64,000 nucleotides of DNA from SXZD01 sp034680345 (GTDB taxonomy: Bacteria; Pseudomonadota; Gammaproteobacteria; Burkholderiales; Burkholderiaceae_B): NCBI GenBank assembly GCA_034680345.1, contig JAXISZ010000003.1, positions 77,484-141,483 on the forward strand, written 5' to 3'. Every line of letters begins with the position of its first letter. The first letter of the stretch is position 1. Of this stretch, positions 8,893 through 18,384 are shown piece by piece. The notes under the pieces are model-generated. The model made no database searches. It saw only the letters and a list, made by a program, of their open reading frames with translations, and had not been told where the DNA came from. The position numbers and the translations under genes are program-made.

Positions 8893-10055
8893 GATTAATG
8901 AAGTTTCCTGTGTTGTTGATGGCTTTTTGTTTTTGGTTAAATCGTCATTGTGAACGGGTGCTTTTTAGTTTGCTGATTGTTTTTTTAACTTTACAAGATT
9001 TATGGCCTAATGTTTTTTTAGGCACCATCGTTTGTTCTGGTTTAACTTTGGTTTGTGCATTAGCCTTCGTGGTACGCAAACAAAACCGCTTTTCCAGTGA
9101 AAATCGGTTTATTTGCACCCCGTGGGGTATTGCAATGCTATGTTTAAGTGTGTTGACGGTTTGTTATGCTTTTTCTTATTTACCTCGTGGTTTGTTAACA
9201 GTACTAATACTTGCTTTGATTGGGCAAATGTTGGTGATAGAAACCAAAAACCGGCGTTTTTTTGCTTGGGTTAGAGTACGTCGCAGAAGAGCACAGCACT
9301 TGCGTTGGCAAAGTCAAAGAAAAGCGCTACAAAGTCAATTACGTGAAGGTTTACATTGGATTTCTGCTCTTCAGCATGACATTCGTCAACCACTGCAAGC
9401 TTTGGGTTTATTATTAAGTTCCCCACGTATCGATCGCAGTCCTGGCTTTAAAAGTTTGGTTGAGCAATTGCAAAGTTGTCATCAATGGATTTATGAGTTG
9501 TCAGAAAATGCCACTGAAGTGGCTGCAATGCAGGCCAATCAACCGGCTGAAATTAAATGTTCACCTGTTGATTTATACGCACTCGCGGCTTCATTTGTAC
9601 AGTGGTGTAAACCTCTGGCAACAAGTAAAGGCATAAAAGTTTCTATTTTAATGCCCGCCGCTGGCGAGGTACAAATGCTCACCACTGATCAAAAAAAACT
9701 GAAACGAGTTTTAGCTAATTTAATGCACAATTCTCTGCGTTACACGGACAAGGGGGAAGTTCGGTTAGAACTAACCTGTTGTGATAAAGGGGTGATGTTT
9801 TCAGTTATAGACACAGGACCGGGTTTACCGCCGCACATTACAGACCAAATTAACCAATTATCCCCACCAAAAACCAGTGAGACCAATTTTAGGCGGGGCA
9901 TGGGTTTAATTGTAGTAATTGAGTTTTGTCGTCAAATGGGCTGGAATCTTCGTGCAAATGCCAATTCTGACGGTGGCACTAAAATTGAACTTGAAATTGT
10001 CTACCGTTCAGGCACGGTTCGCAACTATCAAAGTTCCAACCTAATTTTGGCTTGA
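8889..10055 (+). CDS. membrane histidine kinase
   Basis: 388 residues from the ATG at 8889, which overlaps the regulator's stop codon. Several hydrophobic segments occupy residues 1-115, with little periplasmic sequence between them. They are followed by a basic coil and the kinase core. The H-box is QHDIRQPLQAL, the N-box is ANLMHNSLRYT, G1 is DTGPGLP and G2 is RRGMGLIVV. It resembles kinases with N-terminal membrane-only sensors. The 3' end overlaps the 3' end of argH by 28 bases on the opposite strand. The partner is the LuxR-type regulator just upstream. Confidence 0.8.
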   Translation: MRLMKFPVLLMAFCFWLNRHCERVLFSLLIVFLTLQDLWPNVFLGTIVCSGLTLVCALAFVVRKQNRFSSENRFICTPWGIAMLCLSVLTVCYAFSYLPRGLLTVLILALIGQMLVIETKNRRFFAWVRVRRRRAQHLRWQSQRKALQSQLREGLHWISALQHDIRQPLQALGLLLSSPRIDRSPGFKSLVEQLQSCHQWIYELSENATEVAAMQANQPAEIKCSPVDLYALAASFVQWCKPLATSKGIKVSILMPAAGEVQMLTTDQKKLKRVLANLMHNSLRYTDKGEVRLELTCCDKGVMFSVIDTGPGLPPHITDQINQLSPPKTSETNFRRGMGLIVVIEFCRQMGWNLRANANSDGGTKIELEIVYRSGTVRNYQSSNLILA

Positions 10056-11452
10056 TTAATAGCTTTTGCCACTTGTTGTGGGCTGGTTCCCCCTGTGTGG
10101 TTACGTGCCATGACAGAGCCTAACAAGTTTAATTGATCAGCTAAATTTTGATCAACCATTAAATGCGAATGACCATGTTTTTCAAGTGCCAAAGCTTCGA
10201 TTAGCTCCGAAACATTTAGTCCCTCTAGGGTTTTATTGTGGTCTACACAATAACGCACAGCGTGCGCTACAACTTCATGGGCATCACGGAAAGGTAAACC
10301 TAGGCGAACCAGAGCATCGGCTAAATCGGTTGCTGTAGCGTATCCCTCAATTGCAGCTGTCGCCATATTGTTAGCGTTTACTGTGATGCCTTTAACGAGA
10401 TCAGTAAAAATTATTAAAGTATCACTCAACGTATCAACAGTATCGAATAAAGGTTCTTTGTCTTCTTGATTGTCTTTATTGTAGGCTAAAACTTGGCCTT
10501 TCATCAGTGTCAGAAGTGATATTAAATGGCCAAAAACACGTCCTGACTTTCCTCGGGCCAGTTCAGGTACATCAGGATTTTTTTTCTGAGGCATGATGGA
10601 GGAGCCGGTGCAAAACCGGTCAGATAAATCTATGAAGCCAAAGCGCGGGCTCATCCACAGCACCAATTCCTCAGATAATCGAGAAATATGCATCATCACC
10701 AATGAGGCTGTTGCACAAAATTCAATTGCAAAATCTCGGTCTGAAACAGCGTCTAACGAGTTGCGGCAGACATCATCAAACCCCAGTAATTCAGCAACCA
10801 GCTCGCGATTGATTGGAAATGTTGTTCCAGCCAAAGCCGCGGCACCTAAAGGCAAACGATTAATGCGCTTGCGAGCATCCATCATACGTTCAGTATCGCG
10901 AGCAAACATTTCGACGTAAGCCATAAGATGGTGGCCAAATGTAACAGGTTGTGCTACTTGTAAATGTGTAAAGCCAGGCATTAGAGTGGCAACATGTTTT
11001 TCAGCCAAATCAACTAGGGCAAGCTGCAATTGTTTAAGATTTTCAGAAATTGAGTCAACTCGATCGCGCAGATATAAGCGAATGTCAGTGGCAACTTGGT
11101 CGTTGCGAGAACGACCGGTATGTAAACGCTTGCCCGCGTCACCAACCAGTTGGGTTAGGCGTTTTTCAATGTTCAAGTGAACGTCTTCAAGATCAAGTTC
11201 CCATTGAAACTCGCCGTTGATGATTTCAGTTTGGATTTGTGCCATGCCACGTTCTATGTTGGCCAAGTCTTGGCCACTTAAAACACCCACCTGCTGTAAC
11301 ATTGTGGCATGCGCTAGAGATCCTTGAATATCAAACAACGCCAACCGTTTATCAAAAGCAACAGAAGCGGTATAGCGTTTTACTAGCTCGGACATGGGTT
11401 CGTTAAAGCGAGCGGACCATGCTTGTTGTTTGCGTGTCAATTGTTCTTTCAT
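10028..11452 (-). CDS. argH: argininosuccinate lyase
   Basis: 474 residues, normal for ArgH. It splits argininosuccinate into arginine and fumarate, the last step of arginine synthesis, in the cytoplasm. The fumarase/aspartase superfamily signature is visible as GSSIMPQKKNPD, which carries the catalytic Ser loop. The TGRSRNDQVATD segment and the GFTHLQVAQP segment with the catalytic His are intact. It is divergent from hemC with about 110 bases between, a Burkholderiales arrangement. Its last 28 bases overlap a convergent kinase gene. Confidence 0.95.
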   Translation of the reverse strand: MKEQLTRKQQAWSARFNEPMSELVKRYTASVAFDKRLALFDIQGSLAHATMLQQVGVLSGQDLANIERGMAQIQTEIINGEFQWELDLEDVHLNIEKRLTQLVGDAGKRLHTGRSRNDQVATDIRLYLRDRVDSISENLKQLQLALVDLAEKHVATLMPGFTHLQVAQPVTFGHHLMAYVEMFARDTERMMDARKRINRLPLGAAALAGTTFPINRELVAELLGFDDVCRNSLDAVSDRDFAIEFCATASLVMMHISRLSEELVLWMSPRFGFIDLSDRFCTGSSIMPQKKNPDVPELARGKSGRVFGHLISLLTLMKGQVLAYNKDNQEDKEPLFDTVDTLSDTLIIFTDLVKGITVNANNMATAAIEGYATATDLADALVRLGLPFRDAHEVVAHAVRYCVDHNKTLEGLNVSELIEALALEKHGHSHLMVDQNLADQLNLLGSVMARNHTGGTSPQQVAKAINQAKIRLEL

Positions 11453-11562
11453 GGCAATTTAAAACAAAAAAGAGTTCCAGTATTTATGTATTACTCCTAT
11501 TATACGTGGCATGGCGTGTTATGCTGACGAAATGTTTTTAATTTAAAAAAACAATCTTGAAA

Positions 11563-12492
11563 ATGCAGTTAACTATCGCTACCCGTCAAAGTCGCCTTGC
11601 TTTATGGCAAGCGCACCATGTCCAAACCAAACTTCAGGTTTTTTACCCTGATTTTCATGTGCAAATTTTTGGCATGAGTACGCGAGGCGACCAAATTTTA
11701 GACCGCACTTTGTCTAAAGTGGGTGGAAAAGGTTTATTTATTAAAGAACTTGAAGTGGCATTAGAGGAGCAAAATGCAGACTTAGCCGTGCATTCAGCCA
11801 AAGACGTGCCAATGGAACTGTTACCCGAATTTCATTTGCTTGGATTTATGCATCGAGAAGATCCTAGAGATGCTTTTATTTCTAGTCAATACCATCATTT
11901 AGACGAATTACCGGCCGGAACTGTTGTTGGCACTTCCAGTTTGCGACGACAAGCCCAATTGTTGTCTCGTTATCCACATCTCAAAGTTCAAGCTTTGCGA
12001 GGAAATCTAGACACCCGTTTGGCAAAGTTAGACGCTGGCCATTACGCAGCCATTATTTTAGCTGCGGCTGGTTTAAAACGGTTAGGCCTAGAAAACCGCA
12101 TTCGCGCTTTCCTACCAACAGAAACGAGTTTACCTGCCGCCGGACAAGGGGCCTTGGCATTAGAAATTCTTGCCAACCGTCAAGATTTATATCAATATTT
12201 GCAAGCTTTGATTTGTCCAATCACAACAGCTTGTGTTAAAGCTGAGCGCGTTGTTTCAAAAATACTCGGTGGAAGCTGCCAGGTTCCCATAGCAGCGTTT
12301 GCCGAAATGAATGATCAACAACAAATTTGTTTACGTGCAAGTATAACGGCGGTTGATGGTAGCGCTGAAGTATTTGCATCGGGCACAGGTTCGTTCAATG
12401 AACCGGAAAAACTTGGTCAGCGCATCGCACAATCTTTATTAGCGCAAGGCGGACAACAAATTTTGCAATCTTCCTTAACCTCAGCGATATGA
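11563..12492 (+). CDS. hemC: hydroxymethylbilane synthase (porphobilinogen deaminase)
   Basis: 309 residues from ATG 11563 (MQLTIATRQS); an in-frame TTG lies two codons upstream. The enzyme joins four porphobilinogens into hydroxymethylbilane. Key features are RQSRLALWQA near the N-terminus, the catalytic Asp segment with VHSAKDVP, the arginine-rich GTSSLRRQAQL segment, and the cofactor-binding Cys in LGGSCQVP that holds the dipyrromethane. The stop codon overlaps the hemD start (ATGA), so both are translated together. Confidence 0.95.
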   Translation: MQLTIATRQSRLALWQAHHVQTKLQVFYPDFHVQIFGMSTRGDQILDRTLSKVGGKGLFIKELEVALEEQNADLAVHSAKDVPMELLPEFHLLGFMHREDPRDAFISSQYHHLDELPAGTVVGTSSLRRQAQLLSRYPHLKVQALRGNLDTRLAKLDAGHYAAIILAAAGLKRLGLENRIRAFLPTETSLPAAGQGALALEILANRQDLYQYLQALICPITTACVKAERVVSKILGGSCQVPIAAFAEMNDQQQICLRASITAVDGSAEVFASGTGSFNEPEKLGQRIAQSLLAQGGQQILQSSLTSAI

Positions 12493-13400
12493 AAAACTCT
12501 TCACTTCTTAAGCAAAATGAGCATAAGAAGGCGGCTTTAATAACCACAAGACCACGACTTGTTTTATCGAATCTTACTTCTTTGGGTCAAGAGATCACAG
12601 AAATTAATCAATTTGTTGGCGAACTGACTCAATTGGAACAAATTCATTTGGGAATTGCCGAAATTATTTGTCCATTATTAGAGTTAGAAATAAAACCGAA
12701 TGTAGCAGAAAAAATTCAGGGTTGGTTAAAAAATCTGTGTGATAACAACCAAGTTGGGTTGGTTGTCTTTATTAGTCCAAGTGCTTTAAAGTTATTACGT
12801 AACTTTTTCCCAAAAAATTGGCCTGAAAACTTGCGTGTTGGCTTAATGGGCAATGGTAGTGCATCGTGTGCAATCCGTTTAGGAATTCCGCACAAGCAAT
12901 TGATCTACCCTGATGTAAATTTAGGGTATTCTCAAGATGCAAATGGTTTTTGTCGCATGCTTAAAGAAATTAATAATCAACATCAACTAAACACAATAAG
13001 CCATTTATTTAAAAACGCTTTAATATTAAAAGGACCAAGAGGTAAAAACACGATTACACAGCAATTAAATGATTTGAAAATCGTTGTTCAATCATTAGAG
13101 GCATACCATCGTAGCCCTGTTTCTAAAATTGAGGTGCAAAATATTTTGCACCAGGTTTATTCGTGTTATAAAAACATTATTTTTTACGTCACCAGTGGCG
13201 AATCGGCTAATCATTTAGTTAAAGTGATACATGAAGATTATTTTATAACCTTCGAAAAATGCAAAGTTAAAATGTTTGCGGTAGCCACGCACCCTCAGGT
13301 TGCTCAAGCGTTGGTCGAATGCAACGTTTTGAATGTATATACAATTGAGCCTGGTCGATTGGCATTAATAGATTATTTAACAAATCACTTTGTGAAATAA
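12489..13400 (+). CDS. hemD: uroporphyrinogen-III synthase
   Basis: 303 residues. The family is poorly conserved, but position directly after hemC with a 4-base overlap and before hemX, plus the two-domain alternating fold, identify it. It cyclises hydroxymethylbilane to uroporphyrinogen III. Recognisable pieces are VVFISPSALKLL in the first domain, LKGPRGKNT in the middle, and FYVTSGESANHL near the C-terminal domain, where the family usually has a TSxxxV motif. An internal Lys/Asn-rich stretch (around residues 155-180) is more A+T-rich than its neighbours. No missing domain is apparent. Confidence 0.82.
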   Translation: MKNSSLLKQNEHKKAALITTRPRLVLSNLTSLGQEITEINQFVGELTQLEQIHLGIAEIICPLLELEIKPNVAEKIQGWLKNLCDNNQVGLVVFISPSALKLLRNFFPKNWPENLRVGLMGNGSASCAIRLGIPHKQLIYPDVNLGYSQDANGFCRMLKEINNQHQLNTISHLFKNALILKGPRGKNTITQQLNDLKIVVQSLEAYHRSPVSKIEVQNILHQVYSCYKNIIFYVTSGESANHLVKVIHEDYFITFEKCKVKMFAVATHPQVAQALVECNVLNVYTIEPGRLALIDYLTNHFVK

Positions 13401-13472
13401 TTGTCTTCAAGGCGCAGTTTCAAAGATTAAACCAAACGTTAAGAGACTTATTTTGAAAGCTTTTTAATCACT

Positions 13473-14606
13473 ATGGACGGCCAACCTCAACGAAAACGTC
13501 ACCCCGAATTGGTAATATCCATTTTAGCGTTAGCTGGTTTGGTCTGGTTGGCTATTAGTGTTCGTAATTGGATGGGGCAGACACGTGAAGACTTGGGGGG
13601 GCGAATTGTTGCACTAGAATCTAAAATTAAAGGTGATAGTGAACAGTTTAACACTGCTCTTGCACGGTTAGAGCAAGCCAATGCACGTTTGATTTTACTA
13701 GAACAGAAAATGCGCGACTCCATGGCTCAACAAGAAAGTTTAGAGCGTATGTATAAGTCTATGCAACGCAATCGTGACGAAACCGCCCTGGTTGAAGTAG
13801 AGCAGTTGGTTAACATAGCTTCGCAGCAACTTCGCTTATTGGGTAATGTTGAGTCTGCTATATTAGCCTTACAACAAGCTGAAAATCGTCTAGGAAGTTC
13901 GGAAAAGCTTGAATTGCAGATGGTTCGTAAAGCGTTGGCTAGAGATTTAATACAGTTACGTAGCTTACCAAAGCTTGAACTCATTGCATTGGCTCAACAA
14001 ATCAATGATGTGTTCGGAAAAATTGAATCTTTGCCGTTAATTTCTGATGTTGGTCACATCCAAACTTCAAGCGCAGATCAACCGGGGTCTAATCAAATCC
14101 AAGAAAATTTGTCTAAATCAATCGATGGTGAAAAAGATAATTTTCTAAATCAAGATGTTAAATTTTCTTCGCGCAGTCAAGATCGTAATCCGAGCCACCA
14201 TAATTTATTTTTTTTGATTGATTCTTCATGGTGGGCTCAAGCCATTCAAACTGTTCTTAAGGGCGCTTGGTTTGATATTACACAATTGATTCGAGTGCGA
14301 AAAGTTAGCGCTCCAGATGTAATGATGATGGCTCCATCCCAAGCCTATTTTGTTCGTGAAAATTTGCGTTTACATTTACTTAATGCTCGATTGTCTTTGC
14401 TGTCTCGGCAACAGCAGTTATTACGCCAAGACTTACAAGCATGTGAAAAGTGGTTGCAAGTGTATTTTGATAATAACGATATTCAAGTGATACAAGCGAA
14501 AACAACGCTTAATTATATTCGTCAAGTAGAGCTAGCGCTTGATTTACCAAGTTTACAAGATTCTTTAAGCGCGTTAAAGTTTAATCGAGTTGTTACAGAC
14601 CGCTAG
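13473..14606 (+). CDS. hemX: HemX-family membrane protein (uroporphyrinogen-III C-methyltransferase-like)
   Basis: 377 residues. A short basic cytoplasmic tail is followed by one membrane segment (about residues 13-32), then a long coiled-coil region (about 38-95) rich in Glu, Gln and Leu, and a helical C-terminal domain. This is the HemX layout; despite the database name it has no methyltransferase domain. The gene lies between hemD and hemY, as in other betaproteobacteria. Residues 190-240 form a low-complexity Ser/Asn/Asp linker that interrupts the family domain. Its role in heme synthesis is not defined. Confidence 0.85.
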   Translation: MDGQPQRKRHPELVISILALAGLVWLAISVRNWMGQTREDLGGRIVALESKIKGDSEQFNTALARLEQANARLILLEQKMRDSMAQQESLERMYKSMQRNRDETALVEVEQLVNIASQQLRLLGNVESAILALQQAENRLGSSEKLELQMVRKALARDLIQLRSLPKLELIALAQQINDVFGKIESLPLISDVGHIQTSSADQPGSNQIQENLSKSIDGEKDNFLNQDVKFSSRSQDRNPSHHNLFFLIDSSWWAQAIQTVLKGAWFDITQLIRVRKVSAPDVMMMAPSQAYFVRENLRLHLLNARLSLLSRQQQLLRQDLQACEKWLQVYFDNNDIQVIQAKTTLNYIRQVELALDLPSLQDSLSALKFNRVVTDR

Positions 14607-14617
14607 GAAGTGGAGGG

Positions 14618-15670
14618 ATGCGAAATTTAATTGTTTTGGTTTTACTCACCGCATTAGCAGTAGGTCTGAGTTTGACAGCCAATGTGAATTCGGGGCAAGT
14701 GGCTATTTTTTTTAATCCATATCGCATTGATTTATCTCTGAATTTAGTAATTTTACTGATTTTATTTGGTTTTTTATTATTTTACGGGGTACTGCGAGCT
14801 GTTAATGTAGCCATTAAACTTCCTGACCGCGTTCGTGAATTCAAACAAAATCGCCAACGTGAATCAGCGCATCAAGCATTGTATTCTTCTGTGATTGATT
14901 TTCATGAGGGGAGATTATCTCGTGTTGAAAAATGGGCTATTCAAGCACAGGGGCATAATTTATACGGCCAGGCTGCTGCCTTTATAGCAATCAGTGCAGC
15001 CCATCAACTTACGCAGTTTGAGAGGCGAGATAAGTGGTTAAATTTATTACTCCAAACTCAAGGGGAAACGTTGCGGGCAGCTCAAATTTTGGCGGCGCAG
15101 TGTTTTCAGTATCAAGGCGAATACGAAAAAGCCAAGCAAATGATTGAACAGGTGCTCAAGAGTAATCGACGAAATTTGCGAGCACAACAATTGTCAATTC
15201 AAATTCATCGTTCTTTAGGTCATTGGCAAGAGGTTTTACGCATAAGCCGTTTATTGATAAACCGCGCCCCATCGCCAGAAGGAACCACATGGGACACATT
15301 AATTGTTGAAGTCTATCAAAATTTAATTGCGCGAAGTTCTCAATCAGCAGCTACATTGTGGCAGTTATGGCGTCAAGCAACTCCAAGAGAGTTGGCTGTG
15401 CTTGAGGTGTTGCGTAATTTTGCAATAGGTTTTGCGCGTGCTGGCGCTCCTGTATATGCTCGCACGTTAATTGAAAAAGCCTTAGAAAATCACTGGCAAG
15501 ATGATTTGGTACAGTTATTTGCTGAAATTTCTTATGCGCAACCTACTACAGTAATTTCTACGCTGCTTAAATGGCATGATCAATACCCTGACGCGCTGAG
15601 TATTTATCGGGCATTAGCATTGCTTAGCACTGCCGCTGAAGACTGGGTGGCTGCAGCCAAATATTTTTAA
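14618..15670 (+). CDS. hemY: HemY-family TPR protein, truncated by an in-frame stop
   Basis: 350 residues up to TAA at 15668. Two N-terminal membrane segments (about 2-22 and 40-62) are followed by a cytoplasmic/periplasmic TPR-like helical domain, the HemY_N plus TPR layout. It is the last gene of the hemCDXY operon and starts 11 bases after hemX with a GGAGGG ribosome binding site. The final TPR helix is cut: the reading continues in the same frame after the TAA with a plausible last repeat to a second TAA at 15797. It therefore lacks about 40 residues. Whether the short protein works is unknown. It is not the oxygen-dependent protoporphyrinogen oxidase also called HemY in Gram-positives. 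Confidence 0.8.
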   Translation: MRNLIVLVLLTALAVGLSLTANVNSGQVAIFFNPYRIDLSLNLVILLILFGFLLFYGVLRAVNVAIKLPDRVREFKQNRQRESAHQALYSSVIDFHEGRLSRVEKWAIQAQGHNLYGQAAAFIAISAAHQLTQFERRDKWLNLLLQTQGETLRAAQILAAQCFQYQGEYEKAKQMIEQVLKSNRRNLRAQQLSIQIHRSLGHWQEVLRISRLLINRAPSPEGTTWDTLIVEVYQNLIARSSQSAATLWQLWRQATPRELAVLEVLRNFAIGFARAGAPVYARTLIEKALENHWQDDLVQLFAEISYAQPTTVISTLLKWHDQYPDALSIYRALALLSTAAEDWVAAAKYF

Positions 15671-15799
15671 TATATTATGAATGCATCGCCGTCGCCCCAC
15701 GTTGCTGCTAGTCTTGTTCGGGTTTACGAACAGCAGGGATTTAACGAAAAAGCAATTTATTACCAACAGCGCTGTGTGTCTTTATTGCTGAACGTATAA
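15671..15799 (+). pseudogene. detached C-terminal repeat of hemY
   Basis: In the same frame as hemY, the 42 codons after its stop read like the missing terminal TPR: HVAASLVRVYEQQGF followed by NEKAIYYQQR, then a natural stop at 15797. The pairing of helix A and helix B with a Gly turn is typical for a TPR unit and for HemY C-termini. It would be translated only by readthrough of the TAA, or if the TAA is a sequencing error. The remaining bases up to the ppa start contain no other gene. Confidence 0.6.
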
Positions 15800-15965
15800 T
15801 AGGTTTATTATTGCAATTTTTAATATTTAACTAATCTGAAATAAACATAAGCTAATACAAACAAATCAACGGTTGTAGATTGGTTTTTAGAATTTCTAAA
15901 ATTTTTTTAGAACTATAAACTCACGGCATATCAACAAATTAATTAATGAAGTTAAAGGAGTAACC

Positions 15966-16499
15966 ATGAATTTTAATGAAATTCCTGCAGGAAAAGACCT
16001 ACCCAATGATTTTAATGTCATCATTGAAATTCCAATGCAGGCCGACCCAGTTAAATACGAAGTGGACAAATCTTCAGGGGCCATTTTTGTCGATCGTTTT
16101 ATGGGCACTAGTATGCGTTACCCATGTAATTATGGGTATATTCCCAAAACTTTGGCTGCTGATGGTGACCCAGTTGATGTGCTGGTTGTTACACCATTTC
16201 CTTTGTATCCTGGTGTGGTCGTGCGTTGTCGCGCTCTGGGAATTTTAAAAATGTCTGACGAAGCTGGTGGGGATGCGAAGTTAATCGCTGCTCCGGTTGA
16301 GAAAATACTACCGATGTATCGTCATTACAAAACTTTTGAAGACTTACAACCCGAATTACTTGCACAAATCCAACATTTTTTTGAGCACTACAAAGATTTA
16401 GAAAAGGGTAAATGGGTTAAGGTGGAAGGTTGGGACGGTCTTAATGCTGCTCACGAAGAAATTATGACTGGTGTCGCGAACTACAATAATGCTGGTTAA
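15966..16499 (+). CDS. ppa: inorganic pyrophosphatase
   Basis: 177 residues, the length of bacterial family I enzymes. It hydrolyses pyrophosphate to phosphate in the cytoplasm, pulling biosynthetic reactions forward. The metal-binding signature DGDPVDVLVV is intact, together with the NYGYIP segment and the EKGKWVKVEGW region near the C-terminus. An AAAGGAG ribosome binding site lies 6 bases before the ATG, among the strongest in the window, which fits a highly expressed gene. Confidence 0.96.
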   Translation: MNFNEIPAGKDLPNDFNVIIEIPMQADPVKYEVDKSSGAIFVDRFMGTSMRYPCNYGYIPKTLAADGDPVDVLVVTPFPLYPGVVVRCRALGILKMSDEAGGDAKLIAAPVEKILPMYRHYKTFEDLQPELLAQIQHFFEHYKDLEKGKWVKVEGWDGLNAAHEEIMTGVANYNNAG

Positions 16500-16654
16500 C
16501 CGGTGCGCAATAAATGGTATAAAGATAAAAATAAATATCATATAAAGCAAAGATTTGGCCTATAAATAAAATATTAGCTATTTAAATAATCAAGTTAGGA
16601 TTGTGCTAACTTTAAGTTAACTCTGCTGTTCTAATGTGTAAAAAGAGGTTTATT

Positions 16655-18298
16655 GTGGGCTTATCTAGGGTACGGGTTGCAATTGCTCAACTGAATTTAA
16701 TTGTTGGTGATATTTCTGGCAATGTTGCGCAAATTGCTGACGCGGCAATGGCTGCAGAGCTTAATGGTGCTCAGGCTTTACTGACACCAGAGCTGTCTAT
16801 CTGTGGTTACCCCCCTGAAGATCTATTGTTGCGCCCATCTTTTCATCAACAATGTAAATTAGCTTTAAATGAACTTTGCAATAAAACAGAAAAATTAAAT
16901 CTCTACACTGTAGTTGGGTTGCCAGTGTATCAAGACAATATTTGTTTTAATGCTGCGGCTGTTGTTTATAAGGGTAAGGTTATTGGGGTTTATCACAAGC
17001 ATGATTTACCTAATTATGATGTATTTGATGAACAAAGGTACTTTACTCCAGATAATCGCCCCCTTGTTTTTGGAATTCACGATATTCGGTTTGGAATTAA
17101 TATTTGTGAAGACACATGGTACCCTTATGCTCCCAGCGCTTCAGCCGCAGCGGGGGCGGAAGTTTTACTGATTTTAAATGCATCGCCATTTCATATGGGG
17201 AAACAGTCTCAGCGACAAAAAGTTATTTCTCAGCGTGTCCATGAAACCGGACTTTCCATGATTTATGCTAATTTATTAGGTGGACAGGATGAGCTTGTTT
17301 TTGATGGCGCATCTTTTGCCATGAATAGCCAACAGCAAGTTGTTTGCCAGATGCCTTGGTTTGAAGCTAAATTAGGATATATTGATGTTGTGCGCAATAC
17401 AGATGGAAACATTCAGTTACAGAATGGGTCTTGCCATACAATCCGAGACGAAACAGCCTTGGTTTATCAAGCTTTGGTATTTGGAGTGCGTGATTACGTT
17501 TGTAAAAATGGTTTCCCAGGGGTGTTGATTGGATTGTCCGGTGGTGTAGATTCTGCTTTAACTTTGGCGATTGCGGTTGATGCTTTGGGCGCAGATAAAG
17601 TGCATGCTGTCATGATGCCATCGCCTTATACTGCTGAAATTTCTTGGCTTGATTCACGTGAGATGGCCAAAACATTAGGGGTACAATATAGCGAAATTCC
17701 TATTCACAGTTGTATGAACACCTTTGATGAGAGTCTATCGGGTTTTTTTGGCCAATTTTCTGCTGATACCACGCAGGAAAACTTACAAGCCAGAATTCGT
17801 GGAACCTTGTTAATGGCTTTATCTAACAAAACTGGGCGTTTGGTTTTAACCACCGGAAACAAAAGCGAAATGTCCACGGGCTACTGTACTTTATACGGTG
17901 ATATGGCGGGTGGTTTTGCGGTAATTAAAGATATTTTTAAAACTTTGGTGTATCGTTTGTGTGAGTATCGAAATACGCAAGAACAGGTTATTCCACAGCG
18001 AATTTTAAAGCGTCCCCCATCTGCTGAATTACGCCCCGATCAAACCGACCAAGATAGCTTGCCCCCTTACGAGGTTCTCGATGGCATATTATCCAGTTAC
18101 ATCGAAAACAACGCATCGATTGACATGATGATAGAAATGGGATTTTCCAGACAAGACATCGCCAAAACATTGAGGCTATTGCAGCTTAGTGAGTATAAAC
18201 GTCGACAGGCCCCTATTGGCATTCGTGTCACGCACCGTGCATTCGGTCGAGATTGGCGATATCCCATTACATCACGTTTCAAAGAGTCTGGCATTTAA
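16655..18298 (+). CDS. nadE: glutamine-dependent NAD+ synthetase
   Basis: 547 residues from GTG 16655, chosen because AAGAGG (16643-16648) lies 6 bases upstream; an in-frame ATG at 16634 has no such site. The N-terminal carbon-nitrogen hydrolase domain (about 1-260) shows the Glu in TPELSICGYPP, the Lys in YHKHDLPNY and the catalytic Cys in NICEDTWYP. The C-terminal NAD synthase domain has the ATP pyrophosphatase loop LSGGVDSALT and TTGNKSEMSTGY. The protein makes NAD+ from deamido-NAD+ with glutamine-derived ammonia passing between the domains. No glnB (P-II) gene follows it, unlike in many betaproteobacteria. Confidence 0.94.
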   Translation: MGLSRVRVAIAQLNLIVGDISGNVAQIADAAMAAELNGAQALLTPELSICGYPPEDLLLRPSFHQQCKLALNELCNKTEKLNLYTVVGLPVYQDNICFNAAAVVYKGKVIGVYHKHDLPNYDVFDEQRYFTPDNRPLVFGIHDIRFGINICEDTWYPYAPSASAAAGAEVLLILNASPFHMGKQSQRQKVISQRVHETGLSMIYANLLGGQDELVFDGASFAMNSQQQVVCQMPWFEAKLGYIDVVRNTDGNIQLQNGSCHTIRDETALVYQALVFGVRDYVCKNGFPGVLIGLSGGVDSALTLAIAVDALGADKVHAVMMPSPYTAEISWLDSREMAKTLGVQYSEIPIHSCMNTFDESLSGFFGQFSADTTQENLQARIRGTLLMALSNKTGRLVLTTGNKSEMSTGYCTLYGDMAGGFAVIKDIFKTLVYRLCEYRNTQEQVIPQRILKRPPSAELRPDQTDQDSLPPYEVLDGILSSYIENNASIDMMIEMGFSRQDIAKTLRLLQLSEYKRRQAPIGIRVTHRAFGRDWRYPITSRFKESGI

Positions 18299-18384
18299 CA
18301 CGCTTTTTTAAACATGACGACATACAGATCATTTAAGTTTTTTTAGCTGTTAAAATTCACAGTTTAACTGATTGAGGAATTTGT

